DNA from: Cristatella mucedo | Lineage: Eukaryota > Bryozoa > Phylactolaemata > Cristatellidae | Assembly (NCBI GenBank): GCA_009760855.2 | Contig: WPIO01000056.1 | Coordinates: 2,622,501-2,680,000, forward strand | Length of the DNA stretch: 57,500 nucleotides | Direction: 5' to 3' | Shown here: piece after piece, positions 45,691-55,688 of the stretch | How the letters are laid out: each line of letters starts with the position of its first letter | Numbering within the stretch: the first letter of the stretch is position 1 | Program-made: the position numbers and the translations under genes | Notes under the pieces: model-generated | Databases searched by the model: none | Told to the model about the DNA's origin: nothing | The model's input: only the letters and a program-made list of their open reading frames with translations

Positions 45691-46825
45691 CTTGAGACCG
45701 AACGATCCCGGCATGACCGCACGGCAAGCTCAGCCGGAGACTTGCTACTCGGCTCGCCGTGTGCCGCTGCTGTGGCATGCTCCGCCGGAGGTGCCGAGCG
45801 AGCTGGTCGGTCCGGGCTGTGCGCTCGTGCCCTCGAGGCCCGGGCCTCCGCGCACTCGGGGCGCGTGCCGAAAGTCTGCCCGGAAGTCTGCGGTGCTTCC
45901 ACTGTCTCCGTCTTTCCTGTCCTTTTTGCCCACTACCTTCTGCGAGAGCGCTCTAGTACCGCTGGCGTGTTCCGACGCCGAGGCATCGCGAGGAGAGGTG
46001 CTTCTCGTTACGGGTGTGGCCGGTGCTATGGGCATTTACGTCGCTTAAGGGATATGGGTGAAGGAGGTGGCAGGGAAGTCGCTTATGTACATTATGTCTG
46101 GTTGGGTGGGTGGGTGGTGGGGGGGGGGGAGGGCAGCCAACTTTAATAGGCTATTAGATAGATGCGTAGACTCTGCTGTTAGTATATAGTTAAGAAGCCC
46201 CTCGTTTTCGTTGAGAAAAAGTGCACAGCCGGGCTCTAGTCGAACATATACTGCATGCCTTAGTTTTTTATGTATTTATTATTAACAAATACCTCTCATG
46301 TTGGACCAGTAATAAATCGTAATAAGTCTTGTTGCACGGTATCTTGTTGTTGTGGTGCTGGCTCGGCTGTCGAGTATCGTTTGTGGCTGCTTCGGAGTGG
46401 TCCCCCCTCTGCTGTGCTTAAGCGATTAGCGGCTGCTGCTCTTCTCCACACCGGAAGGAGATTAGCCGGAAGGAGATTAGCCGCTTGATTCTTGCTATGA
46501 CTTCTGCACTCGCAGAGCATCCGAGCAGCTGCGGTCAGCAAACCGAGCCAGTCAGCCGGTGCGCATACGCACCACGTGTCTTGACTAAACCATACCCCCA
46601 GCGAGTACTCACTGAGCTCACTTAGCCAGGTGTGCCAGCTCGTCGAGCAAGTCAGCTAGCGTTGCGTTGTAGCATTCTACCAATGATAGCAGGTTGGATG
46701 GGGGGGGGGTCGAGCAGCTTCGGCGAACGAGATATTCTCGTGTGGACAGCGTCGATCACGAGGTTTCGCGTTCACAGACTTTTAGATAGATTCTAGATTT
46801 TAGATAGATTCTAGATTAAAAGAAA
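45691..46825 (+). other. CXXC gene 3' UTR and downstream spacer
   Basis: AATAAA at 46,311-46,316 is the likely polyadenylation signal, giving a 3' UTR of about 640 nt. (GGGT)n occurs at about 46,104-46,120. No further exon is seen to 46,825. Confidence 0.55.
46311..46316 (+). promoter_or_regulatory. candidate polyadenylation signal of the CXXC gene
   Basis: Canonical AATAAA on the plus strand, about 620 nt after the stop codon, in an AT-rich context followed by TTGTTGTTGT (GT-rich downstream element). Confidence 0.6.
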
Positions 46826-46925
46826 GCTAAAAGCGCACATATTCCTCACAGCATTTTCTGGATCCTTGCGATTTTTCTTTTTTGTGCTCATGCGTACTGA
46901 CGCTGTGCAGCCTATCATTAACCAT
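46826..46925 (+). mobile_element. CR1-like 3' fragment
   Basis: AAAAGCGCACATATTCCTCA, GTGCTCATGCGTACTGACGC and ATCATTAACCATATGG are LINE-A end-of-ORF and UTR words. Confidence 0.55.
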
Positions 46926-47755
46926 ATGGACATGCTTCCTTTAAAGAATATTTGAAGTGCCCTAAAGGATGAAGTGACCTAAAATGAATGAAGTGACCTA
47001 CAAGTGAGCGACAAACCTTGAAGTCGATCCGTTGCTTGACTGGTAGCCCGTGCAGGTCGGCGAGAAGTGGTGTGATGAGGCAACTGCGACGCTCACGACA
47101 GACAAGCCTAGCTGCGGAATTTTGCACCAGCTGTAATCGCCTGATTACACATGCCGGTAGGCCAGCAAGCAATGAGTTACAGAAGTCAAGACGGGATGTC
47201 ACAAATGCATGGACCAACTTTGACGTGGTATCCTTATCTAAACAAGCCCGAATTTTAACAAAGTTGTGTAGCTGAAAGTAGGCAGACTTGATTGTGGAGC
47301 TGATGTGGTCGTCTAACGAGAGGTCACTTTGGAACACGACACCAAGATTTCGACCTGATTCAACTGGAGATATGCTGGCAGAGCCAGTTTTGAGAGTCAG
47401 CCTTTCCAATCTCTGAATCACACTGGGTTTGCCCATAACTAGTAAGTTAGCTTTATCATCGTTTAGTTTTAGAAAATTTGCTGCCATCCATGCGGGGATG
47501 TCATCAATGCATGCAGCAAGTGAGTTGAGAGAATTCGAGGTGCTCGAAGGCTGGGAGGGATCAAAGCAATGGTACAACTGAGTGTCATCCACATAGAAGT
47601 GAAAGCCTAGATTATGCTTGGCAATCACATCAGCAAGAGGGAAAGTATAAACCGTGACAAGAACCGGACCTAGCACGGAGCCGTGAGGTACCCCATACTT
47701 TAGAGGTACCTCAGATGATCTTTGACCATTCGCGTCAATACTCTTGAGTCCGATA
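46926..47755 (-). mobile_element. LINE-A RT C-terminal half
   Basis: The minus strand is open across motif B (YGVPHGSVLGPV), motif C (FYVDDTQLYH, where the A of YADD is V) and the downstream domain to KQRIDFKV. It begins at SIDANGQRSSEVPLKYG and fuses in frame to a non-LINE peptide upstream. Confidence 0.88.
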
Positions 47756-48003
47756 TGCCGGCGGAAGTGAGTGGTGTCGTCGCAGTGTCCACTAGAGAGA
47801 TAGAAAAACCCAGGGAAAGCGTTTCGCAGCCAGCGAGCCGCAGCATGAATGCGTCCGCACATTAGAAAGAATTCCGAACAGGCCGCGGGATCGCGTGGAA
47901 AAGAGCCATCTCTTTGGCAGCCGAAAATGGGATCGAGGCTATCGAGATCAATCAAGCAGAAGAAGACCTCGCGTCGGTCTCGAAGCCTTACCGCGTGAGA
48001 CAT
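47756..48003 (-). pseudogene. possible degenerate chitin-binding (peritrophin-A-like) segment fused to LINE-A
   Basis: The 83 codons before the LINE-A part contain GCQRDGSFPRDPAACSEFFL, MCGRI and NAFPGFFYLSSGHCDD. The order C..DGxFPxxxxxC..F..C....PGxxYxxxxGxCD resembles CBM14 (peritrophin-A) domains, but the fourth cysteine is missing and the sixth is not visible. ATG at 48,003 is followed by GCG|GTAAGG. Either an exon captured next to the LINE or a chance resemblance. Confidence 0.35.
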
Positions 48004-48124
48004 TTTACAAGCCGAGCACGGCGCTATTCTCGACTAGATATGCAACAGCAGAAAAAAAGCTAGTCAGTAGAAAACAGCTCGGGTCAATGGCCTTTAGAGG
48101 TGAAATTAGGAGGAGCCCTGATAA

Positions 48125-48226
48125 AAAAGCGCGACACTTATTTCGCTTGAATCGCGCTTTTCATCGGCTAACTTTTCGGCGATCATCGAGCAAGATGGCG
48201 CTCGATTGACGAGCTCCATCTTGCTC
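48125..48226. repeat. two adjacent hairpins
   Basis: First: AAAAGCGCGA (48,125-48,134) pairs perfectly with TCGCGCTTTT (48,152-48,161). Second: GAGCAAGATGG (48,188-48,198) with CCATCTTGCTC (48,216-48,226), and inside it GCTCG/CGAGC around ATTGA with one mismatch between. AAGATGGCG in the second is also a YY1-like core. Confidence 0.85.
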
Positions 48227-49480
48227 AATGCTCGCAAGCGTAAGCGCAGCAGCGCAGAAATCATAAGCGCAGCGAACGAAGTGGAACGCGTCGTCTGCTG
48301 TTCCTACGTGTACGATCCTCTTATTGCTTATATCAGATACAGTAAAATATCATATATTATAATTACTTTTTATATCGTTATTATTGTATATCATTATTAC
48401 ATGCAATTATACATTAGTTAGTAGAAATACAATCCTGACAAATACAATTCACAGAACATCGGACGAAATTAAAATTAAATTAAAATTAAAATTAAAATTG
48501 AAATTAAAATTCACATCGGACGAAGCTTCTCCGCCAGCAACTTCCGGCGCGCGCACGCGACGCTCCTGCGACGCTTCGACCTCTACGTGACTCCGGAAGT
48601 CGCTACAAATCCCGAGACTCGCGTGCAATGCCTGTATGGAATGTATGCATATGAATTGTATTGAATAAAAAGTCAAATGCTATGCCAAAACCACAAGGAC
48701 GAAAGGCCTCCGTGTCATCTTGCCTTTGCAAGCTGGCTTTAGACGACCTTTAAAGATATTTTCCTTGACTTTTGCAAGCTCATCGCAGTTCCTTGGACGT
48801 ACCTTATCAGGCTCAGCAGACTGTCTGCCCCATATAAAGGTACCAATTGCAGCGCTGCCGCGATATTTGCGTTCGAATAAAATTCAAACGAGTTCTTTGG
48901 AGTCTGTGTGAATGTAACGGCGGCAAGAGCGAACGTAGTCGACAGTAGTGATAAGAGGCGACAATAGCAGAGCGAGAGAGGTTCCAAAACGTACAGTCTC
49001 GCCCACGCCTCGTCGCCAGTTTCTCGGCGCGCATGCCACTATCTTGTCTTGAAGGCCGGCACGCCGCAAAAAGTCAACCAACTTTGCCGGACTCTTCCGG
49101 ACTTGCGCTCAGATTTAGTCCTCGCCCGGAGTTTTGCAAGAGTTCACGAGAATTAAATTAAATTGAATTAAATTAATTAAATGCATTGGACGTAGCCGAC
49201 AGTTCCAGCCAAACAGGTAGAGCGACTTCTAAGTTTACCAACATTTCCCCGAAATTTCATTAAAGGTTAAAGATAAAGGTTGGCTAATTTTACGGCCTCA
49301 CTTATACAGCGGCAGAAGAGCCTTAACGACTAATGCTGGAACTAAAGCTCTAACGACTACTTCCGGACTTGCGCTCAGATTTAGTCCTCGCCTTCCGGAG
49401 TTTTGCAATAGTTCACGAGAATGTCGCGCATTTGCTCCAGTTTGAACGAGCGCCCGACTCCCGGTGCTGACCAGACTGAA
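48227..49480. other. unassigned spacer with ATTAA repeats and a SINE fragment
   Basis: (TTAAAA)n lies at about 48,468-48,513 and AATTAAATTGAATTAAATT at about 49,152-49,180. A SINE 3' fragment (GGCCTCACTTATACAGCGGC) lies at about 49,283. The sentence CTTCCGGACTTGCGCTCAGA with TTTAGTCCTCGCC occurs twice (about 49,095 and 49,360), a direct repeat. No gene is seen. Confidence 0.5.
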
Positions 49481-49875
49481 GCGCCACCTACCGTTTGCGC
49501 GCTTCGGAACGGAGCGCTCTGCGTCGAGCGAGCGGCAGCCGGGCGGACGGACAGCTCGCCACCGCCGCCGCTGCCGCTTGCTCGCTCACCCGCTCGCGGG
49601 GGCGGGGCGGGGCGGGGCGGGGCGGAACTTGCACCTAATCCCGCTGTTTTGCCGCTGCCGCGACGGCCGCTCCGCAGCGCGGCACCGAGTGCCCACCGAG
49701 TGTCCGAGCGAGTCGCCACCATTCTGCGGCAATCCGCGGCAACCCGCGGCCATTTTGCGATGACCGCCATTGGTCGGCTGGGCTTATCGACGGCGACTCG
49801 CCGCTCGACGTTACAAGGTTGCGCCTGCAGAGGATCGCCTGCAGAGGATCGCCTCGCCATTTTGAGGGGGAGGGG
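49480..49875. promoter_or_regulatory. promoter-like CpG island
   Basis: Five overlapping GC boxes (GGGGCGG, Sp1-type) at about 49,598-49,625. A minus-strand CCAAT at 49,769-49,773 and YY1-like GCCATT cores at about 49,749 and 49,766 lie in CpG-dense sequence. The CCAAT orientation favours minus-strand transcription, but no gene on either side could be identified. Confidence 0.4.
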
Positions 49876-49989
49876 AGAGATTGACAGGGGAGGGGAGCAG
49901 AAGGGAGAGTACGGCGAGGCGAGGTCGCGCGTGTGCGGAGCACGCGACGCAGTCGGCTAGCGGGCGTGCGAACGCAGATCGAGCCACGA

Positions 49990-50036
<47 letters not shown>

Positions 50037-50043
50037 AGCGGCG
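49990..50043. repeat. (GGC)n microsatellite
   Basis: About 17 GGC triplets inside the CpG island. Confidence 0.95.
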
Positions 50044-50394
50044 GAGGCCAGTGGCCGAGACGCTTTGGTGGTGGCGAGAGTATAAGCGCAGATAAAGCTG
50101 AGCCGTCACTAAAGGAAGTCCGGCCTCGGCTCGACATGATAGACGTAGCGATCGACCCGCTGTCAGGCTCTCCGCCGCTGCCAGTGAACTCAATCTCGCC
50201 GGGCCGTGCAAGCACGGTTGGCAATTAGCCGACAGCCCCTAATTGTAGGCAGGCGGGCTTGTGTGTGTGAGAATCATCAATCAGGTGCACTATTTTAAAT
50301 CTTCAGAGCGAAATGGCTGGAAGCCGAAATAGTCATCGGCGCGATGCCGCCGGAATTATTCTACTAATCGTAAACAGTGCCGACGCGTCTGCAA

Positions 50395-50600
50395 TTCAGA
50401 CCGCTTCTGTCTGCCTCCGGCTTTCGCCTCCGGCTTCCGCCTCTCGCTCCCGCCTCTCGCTCCCGCCTCTCGCTCCCGCCTCTGGCTTCCGCCTCCGGCT
50501 TCCGCCTCTCGCTCCCGCCTCTCGCTCCCGCCTCTCGCTCCCGCCTCTGGCTTCCGCCTCTGGCTTCCGCCTCTCGCTCCCGCCTCTCGCTCCCGCCGTC
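50395..50600. repeat. CGCCTCTCGCTCC minisatellite
   Basis: About 200 bp of a unit of roughly 13 bp with a variant (TGGCTTC for TCGCTCC). Because the unit is not a multiple of three, all frames stay open, which explains the long ORFs here. Confidence 0.9.
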
Positions 50601-51529
50601 ATCGCCATCGACAGGCAGGCGAGCGGGTGTGCACTGCTCGACGTGAAGGCGTGTCCCCGTCGCCGCGCTGTATTGCGGAGGAGCCGTTCGCGGATTTGAG
50701 TCGTGTAGCAGGCAATTCTGTATGGCCCACTGCAAGCGGGAGCGATGGCCGCAGTGACAGGCTCTTCTGCTGCCACTATGAAGACGAGGCTGCTCGACCG
50801 ATCAACCTTCGCCAGCCCGAAAGCGTCGGGCCGCCGCTACACGACGAGATGGAGAAGACGAGATGATGACGATGACGATGGAGACGATGAGACAGAGCGT
50901 GAAACGATGGTGGCCACGCCACCTGCGGTTTGGCATTTCGGCGAAGTTCGATCGGTTTCTGCCCACTCAGTAATACATTTCGGCGTCGGATATTTCAATT
51001 TTTCATGCTTTTTACGCGAAGAGACTCGAGAAATTTGAGCTATAAAGCGCAGGCGTCGCTCGTAAGTCGTCGTCGCTCCGTTTTGCCTTAATTGCGAGCC
51101 GCGCTCAAACAGATGCGACCGCGGGGCAACCGCTGTCGCAAGAAAGCTGCGGTGATCTGGGAGGGCGGAGAATTGCGGAGAGCGCGACGGTTCAGCCGGA
51201 TCGGCGCGCGCGAAAACGGCGAGAAAACGCCGCCAGCGCAGCGCAGAGAGGCCCGCGCATGCGCGGCAACGGCGGCGGCGCGCTCCACGCACGGAAGCGG
51301 CAGATCAGGATGGCTGGAAAAGATGCGCCACAGTCGGCAGCAGTGGAGAGTGGACTTGGTAAGATCCATATCGACTGTTTGTCGTGTCTGCCCTAGTTTG
51401 TCCCATGTTGCCACGGTGCGCGCCCTCAACGACCGAGATCAAAGTAAACGCGACGGCGTAGCGATGACCATGGTCATGGGCTGAGATTGTGAAACGCTCA
51501 CGCCCTGCGGCACGTGTGATGCGCCTGGA
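50601..51529. other. unassigned spacer
   Basis: Contains GATGACGATGACGATGG-type repeats at about 50,860-50,890 and YY1-unrelated GC-rich sequence. No exon is supported. Confidence 0.5.
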
Positions 51530-52310
51530 AAGAAATTTAGCTTAGTCGCTGCGTAGGAATCGTGGAAATGAATGAGTTCAACGGTCCAAGGTCCGCCGAG
51601 CAAAAGATTCTGTCGCCAACGGTTTTTAAGCGGAGTAGTAGTAGTAGTGGAAGCAGCTTCCGCTCATTGTTCACGAAGGACCCGAGGACACGTGATGCTG
51701 AAAATGGCGCCGCAGTTCGGCTAGCTGTGAAGCAGCCTAGCCCAGTGGGTCGGCGTAGGAAAATCGGTGGCCTCCATCCGAGCTCTTTCAGCAGAAGAGA
51801 TACACGGCCAAGCCTCTGGGGATTTGTGAGCTAGCCTTGACCTTGGCCGCCATATTCATCGCCAGCTGCAGTGGCTCTAGGGGCTCTTTTTCGGTTGATT
51901 TCCATTTGATTTGGTGATGGTTAAATTGTTCATCCGTTTCATCGTCAGACGATGCGATGTTCAGTTCTGCCAATCAATGGACGCTGGAGCAGAGGCGAGA
52001 AGAGGCCGCCGCTGAGGCGAGGCAGCCGCGAGGCTCGCGGCTGCTACGCCTCAGCGAGGGAGATGGTTAAACTGTTTGCCAGCCACAGTGGCAGACAGTT
52101 CCTAATCTCAGATAGGGATCTAACGCGAAGGCTAGCTTTGGAAGCAGTCTTTTGAACGAAGCTTTCAAGTTTAGGCGAACATAAAAGACGGCACCCTAAA
52201 CTGCGAGCACACGGCGACGGCAGAATGCAACCGCTACCGCCTGCAAAGTCTTCGAGGCCAGCCACACGCCTTGGGGCATCCCACGAGTGGCAGCGGTTCC
52301 GTTTCATCGT
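51530..52310 (-). mobile_element. LINE-B fragment interrupted by a 131-bp insertion
   Basis: Minus-strand LINE-B words: end-of-coding region at 51,540-51,620, RPLQLAMNMAAKV at about 51,850-51,890, upstream LINE-B from 52,062 (ACAGTTCCTAATCTCAGATA) to the region equivalent to LIGHPKRVAGL at about 52,260. The insertion at 51,931-52,061 is flanked by duplicated LINE sequence. Confidence 0.8.
51916..52076. mobile_element. 131-bp hairpin-ended insertion with 15-bp target duplication
   Basis: GATGGTTAAATTGTT (51,916-51,930) and GATGGTTAAACTGTT (52,062-52,076) flank 131 bp absent from other LINE-B copies. The insert ends in a near-perfect 23-bp hairpin (arms CGCTGAGGCGAGGCAGCCGC.. and ..GCGGCTGCTACGCCTCAGCG, 21 of 23 paired). 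A second copy without the complete hairpin lies at 52,340-52,442. Confidence 0.75.
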
Positions 52311-52328
52311 CAGACGAGATGCGTTTCG

Positions 52329-52442
52329 TCCGTTTCATCGTCAGACGATGCGATGTTCAGTTCTGCCAATCAATGGACGCTGGAGCAGAGGCGAGAAGAG
52401 GCCGCCGCTGAGGCGAGGCAGCCACGAGGCTCGCGGCTGCTA
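52329..52442. repeat. second copy of the hairpin-element sequence
   Basis: About 110 bp nearly identical to 51,934-52,045 (CATCGTCAGACGATGCGATG, GCCAATCAATGGACGCTGGA). It joins LINE-B reverse-transcriptase sequence on its left. CCGTTTCATCGTCAGACGA is present twice in tandem at its start (about 52,302 and 52,331). Confidence 0.85.
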
Positions 52443-52640
52443 AGCAAACGAGCAGCCTCCGCGGCGGCGGCGGCGGAGGCTGCGGCGGCGTCGGCGGCGG
52501 CGTACGCAGCGAGCTCGCAAGAGCACCTTCCGGCGCACTGCGGAGCACCTACCGGCGCACTGCGTGCCTTACGAGTTCCTCGCGGAAGCCACCCTATTTT
52601 TGATAGACGGGTAGCGAAATTAGAAAACCGGACTGAAGGC

Positions 52641-52730
52641 ACAAGCATTGCGCAGGAGAGCCTCAAAGGAACAAGCATTGCGCAGGAGAGCCTCAAAGGA
52701 ACAAGCGTTGCGCAGGAGAGCCTCAACAGA
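52641..52730. repeat. 30-bp tandem repeat, three copies
   Basis: ACAAGCATTGCGCAGGAGAG plus CCTCAAAGGA, repeated at 52,641, 52,671 and 52,701 with one or two changes. In one frame each copy reads TSIAQESLKG, but no surrounding gene is recognised. Confidence 0.95.
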
Positions 52731-54344
52731 GGAGTCTTTCGCTAGGAGAGTCGGCGCAGGCGACTCCTCGATCGTCTATTGGTACGATCGAATGTCTTCG
52801 AAGTGCTCCCAGAGCTGCGGGCACCGCATCAGCAACGGGACGCAAAGGGTGCTCGGCTGAACGAAGCGAGACTCAGCGCGCAGGAGAGGAAAACTCGAGG
52901 TCGAGAGTTGACGAAGGGCAGGATGAAGAGAGGGGCAGTCAGTGGAAGCGATGGACGATTTGACAGACATTTAGCAAGAGGAAACAAGAGGCAGCCGCCG
53001 GTAACCGATGGATGGATGGATGGATGGATGGACAAATGCCCACGTTGTCGGCTGAAAAATTAGGGAGAGCAGAGAGGTGGACAGCGGCGGATGGAGCAGC
53101 GATGAGATACGTGCGTTGCTCTGCTCGGATTCTTTCCCTTAAGCAAAGGACGCGTAGCGTTCGGGATGAATGAGCGAGGAAATCTTGCTGAGAAACTGCA
53201 ATGCTGCCAAGGGAGCAACGGGGGAGGGGCCAGCAGAACTCACTCACCCACTCCCCGAAACCTGGCGGCACGCCCTTTCCAGGGCGTGCCGCCAGGTTCC
53301 AGCTTCCCCTCTGATTAGTCGCTTCCAGGCAAGGCCAAAGTTCGGTCGCCCATCATAAGACGACGTCCGGACGTCGCTGCCGATGAATGGCGTATCCGAG
53401 TTAGTGCGCTAGGTTGCAGCGAGGCGCTATCGCTGTTTGTCTGTCCGTCTTACAAAGGGTCCCCAGGGGCGTTCACAAAGAGCCCTCCCCCCCCCCAGGG
53501 CTGAGGCCCTGGCTAGCGACCGGAGCGATCGGACATCGGATCCCGTTCGACAGACTCGAAGCAGCGAAGCCAGCGCACGATCGAAGGCCCGTCGAGCGCA
53601 TTTCGTTTCGTTTCATTTGCATTTCGTGTATTACGCGCGCCTCCCCCCCTGGGCGAAGCCATTGCAGGTGCGCGGAGGTGGCTGCGATAGTTATTTGAAT
53701 TGTGAGCAAAGTGTAACTGTAGCTTTAACGTTTTTTGTGTGTGCAAAAGTTACTTTAACGTTCAGTCCTGTAACTTTGTAACTAACTTTAGTGCGCAAAA
53801 GCGGGAGGATGATGGCGGACGTGTGCACAAGGTTTACAGGGTGCTCGAGTCAACTCGCTCTTCGACGTTGCGTTGCGTGCCCGCCCCACTGCTGCTCACT
53901 CTGATGTAAGAGCCAGCGTCCATCTTAGAAAGTACCCGCCGTCTCGCTACGCCCTCTTGGTGGCGTTGCGCTGCAATGAGTGTTGTACGTCCCCATCTTA
54001 GCAGCGGCAGATGTCGAAGAGAGTGTTTGCCAGCTGTCAGCGGTCTTTCGGTCAGCTGTCTTCCGATGAGCATTCCAAATGCGGGATACTTTGCCACGCA
54101 TCTGTTCTACTAGGTCTACATGGTTTCGTAGTTTATAGCATTCCTCGCATGAAGTAGTCAGCGAGCTCAGTATAAGCGTCATGACTACGCAGATGACACG
54201 CAAGTGCACCTGGCATCTAACCTTCGGTGAATTTGGAATGACAACGAGTCTAACCTTGAAGTTATGGGAAACTTGGCGTCACTCGGAAGCCAAATCTAAC
54301 CCTCAGAACGGGACAGTACCGCAGTCACTTTAGTCGAGGCACTT
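52731..54344. other. unassigned spacer
   Basis: Holds (GGAT)n at 53,008-53,031, the palindrome listed below and poly-C at about 53,487-53,497. CCATCTTAG occurs at about 53,921 and 53,993. Open frames show no recognised family. Confidence 0.5.
53259..53298. repeat. perfect 18-bp palindrome with 4-bp spacer
   Basis: AACCTGGCGGCACGCCCT (53,259-53,276), spacer TTCC, AGGGCGTGCCGCCAGGTT (53,281-53,298). Confidence 0.95.
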
Positions 54345-54605
54345 TTCTGCCGACTGCGGCCCACTATTCCCACTACTTCCTGCGCTGCTACGTCCGCGCT
54401 GCTTGCTTGTTTTCGACTGCCCTCCCTGACCGCAGCTATGCTTCTCCATTTCTCTGTGTAGCGTGAGATGAAGTCCGTTGGCAACCGAAAGCCGGTTGAG
54501 GCTTTGAGGGCGCCATAGAAAGCTCTGCAGCGTCGACTTATTTCTCTTGGCCTTGTGACTATGTAGACGGAGAGACGTTACATTAAATTAAATTTCGGAT
54601 GTCCA
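54345..54605 (+). mobile_element. old LINE-B-like 3' end
   Basis: Diverged UTR (CAGCTATGCTTCTCCATTTC; TGAAGTCCGTTGGCAACCGA) ending GACGGAGAGACGTTACATTA. Confidence 0.75.
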
Positions 54606-54689
54606 GTCTAGGTTTTTTCGTTGGTCTTCCCTTGAAAAAAGACGCTCACGGATAGTGTCCGTAGCTAGGTGTGTCTGTCGGGAATGCGA

Positions 54690-54920
54690 CAATTGCCAGG
54701 TGGTTGCCGCACTTACAAATTCTCTCCCACAACGAAGAGATGCACCATCGCATCTCTTCATCAAGAAGCTCGCCGATTTCAAGGTCCATTCAATCACTGA
54801 TCCACTGACAGATTTCTTTATTCTCTTGCTCTGACTTACCTTAATCAACTTCTAAAGCGCCTAGAAAGAGATTCAGTTCTCGGAGGGCGTTATATAAGCG
54901 TATTGTTATTATTATTAAGT
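54690..54920 (+). mobile_element. CR1-like 3' end with LINE-A hairpin
   Basis: Hairpin AAAGCGCCTAGAAAGAGATT with GTTCTCGGAGGGCGTTATA and a GTTATTATTATTA tail, after sequence that no longer matches LINE-A coding region. Confidence 0.75.
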
Positions 54921-55231
54921 CCTTGTCCATCGCCACTCACCAGCCCCGCCCCCCCCCCCCCCCGCCCGCTCTCCCCCGCCCGCCCTGATTCAGGTCGGTT
55001 ATCTGCGTCTCTAATTAACCTCGAGTTTTCCCTTGAGATACACTGTCAGTTTACTCTGGTTAATAGTTCACGTGGATTCATAGTTCAATTGGGTTCATGG
55101 TTCACTTGGGTTAAGAGTTCACTTGGGCCATAAGCCTGGAATTCGGAGCTACCGACTGGCAACACGAAAATCTCTTAACGGAATTAAAAAAAAAAGATAT
55201 AGCCGACCCGTCCCTCGCAGTATTTGAGAGA

Positions 55232-55688
55232 CTTAAAAGTGTATGTATCTCCGTCTGTAACTCCACAAAGTCAAAAAGACCATGTGGGTGTTACGCAGGA
55301 GAGTTTTGTATAGCGCCCTCACAGCCTAAGCGGCTTTCGGTACGCATTCGGTACCCAACAGACTTCGTCTCACGCAACAAAGAGAAAGTGGGAAGCATAG
55401 CAGAGTCAGGAGAGCAGTTGAGGTAGTGAGTAGCATAGAAGTAGCAGTTCAGGACCGCTGAAAAAGATGTGCCATAGTCTGCATCAGGAGAGTAGATGTC
55501 GTTGCGTAAGAATTGTGGAAGCGAGTTCCACAGTCTAGGACCTGCAGAGCTAAAGCTTCTGTCGCCAACTGTCAATAAGCGGAGGAATGGGACAGCTAAT
55601 TTATTGTCCACACAGGACCTGAGGGCGCGAACAGGCTGAAACTGATGCAGCAGTTCAGCTAGGTACGAAGGAGCCAAGCCGTTGCGGG
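55232..55688 (-). mobile_element. LINE-B C-terminal region and 3' UTR
   Basis: Open on minus from about 55,677 to 55,291: APSYLAELLHQFQPVRALRS, GDRSFSSAGPRLWNSLPQFL. The 3' UTR follows, with a very short tail at 55,240. Confidence 0.88.

Noticed and set aside
44578-45902. Long minus-strand frames opposite CXXC exon 4
   Set aside because: Mirror frames caused by the very GC-rich Ala/Gly/Ser/Asp codons of the plus-strand exon; no domain and no splice logic.
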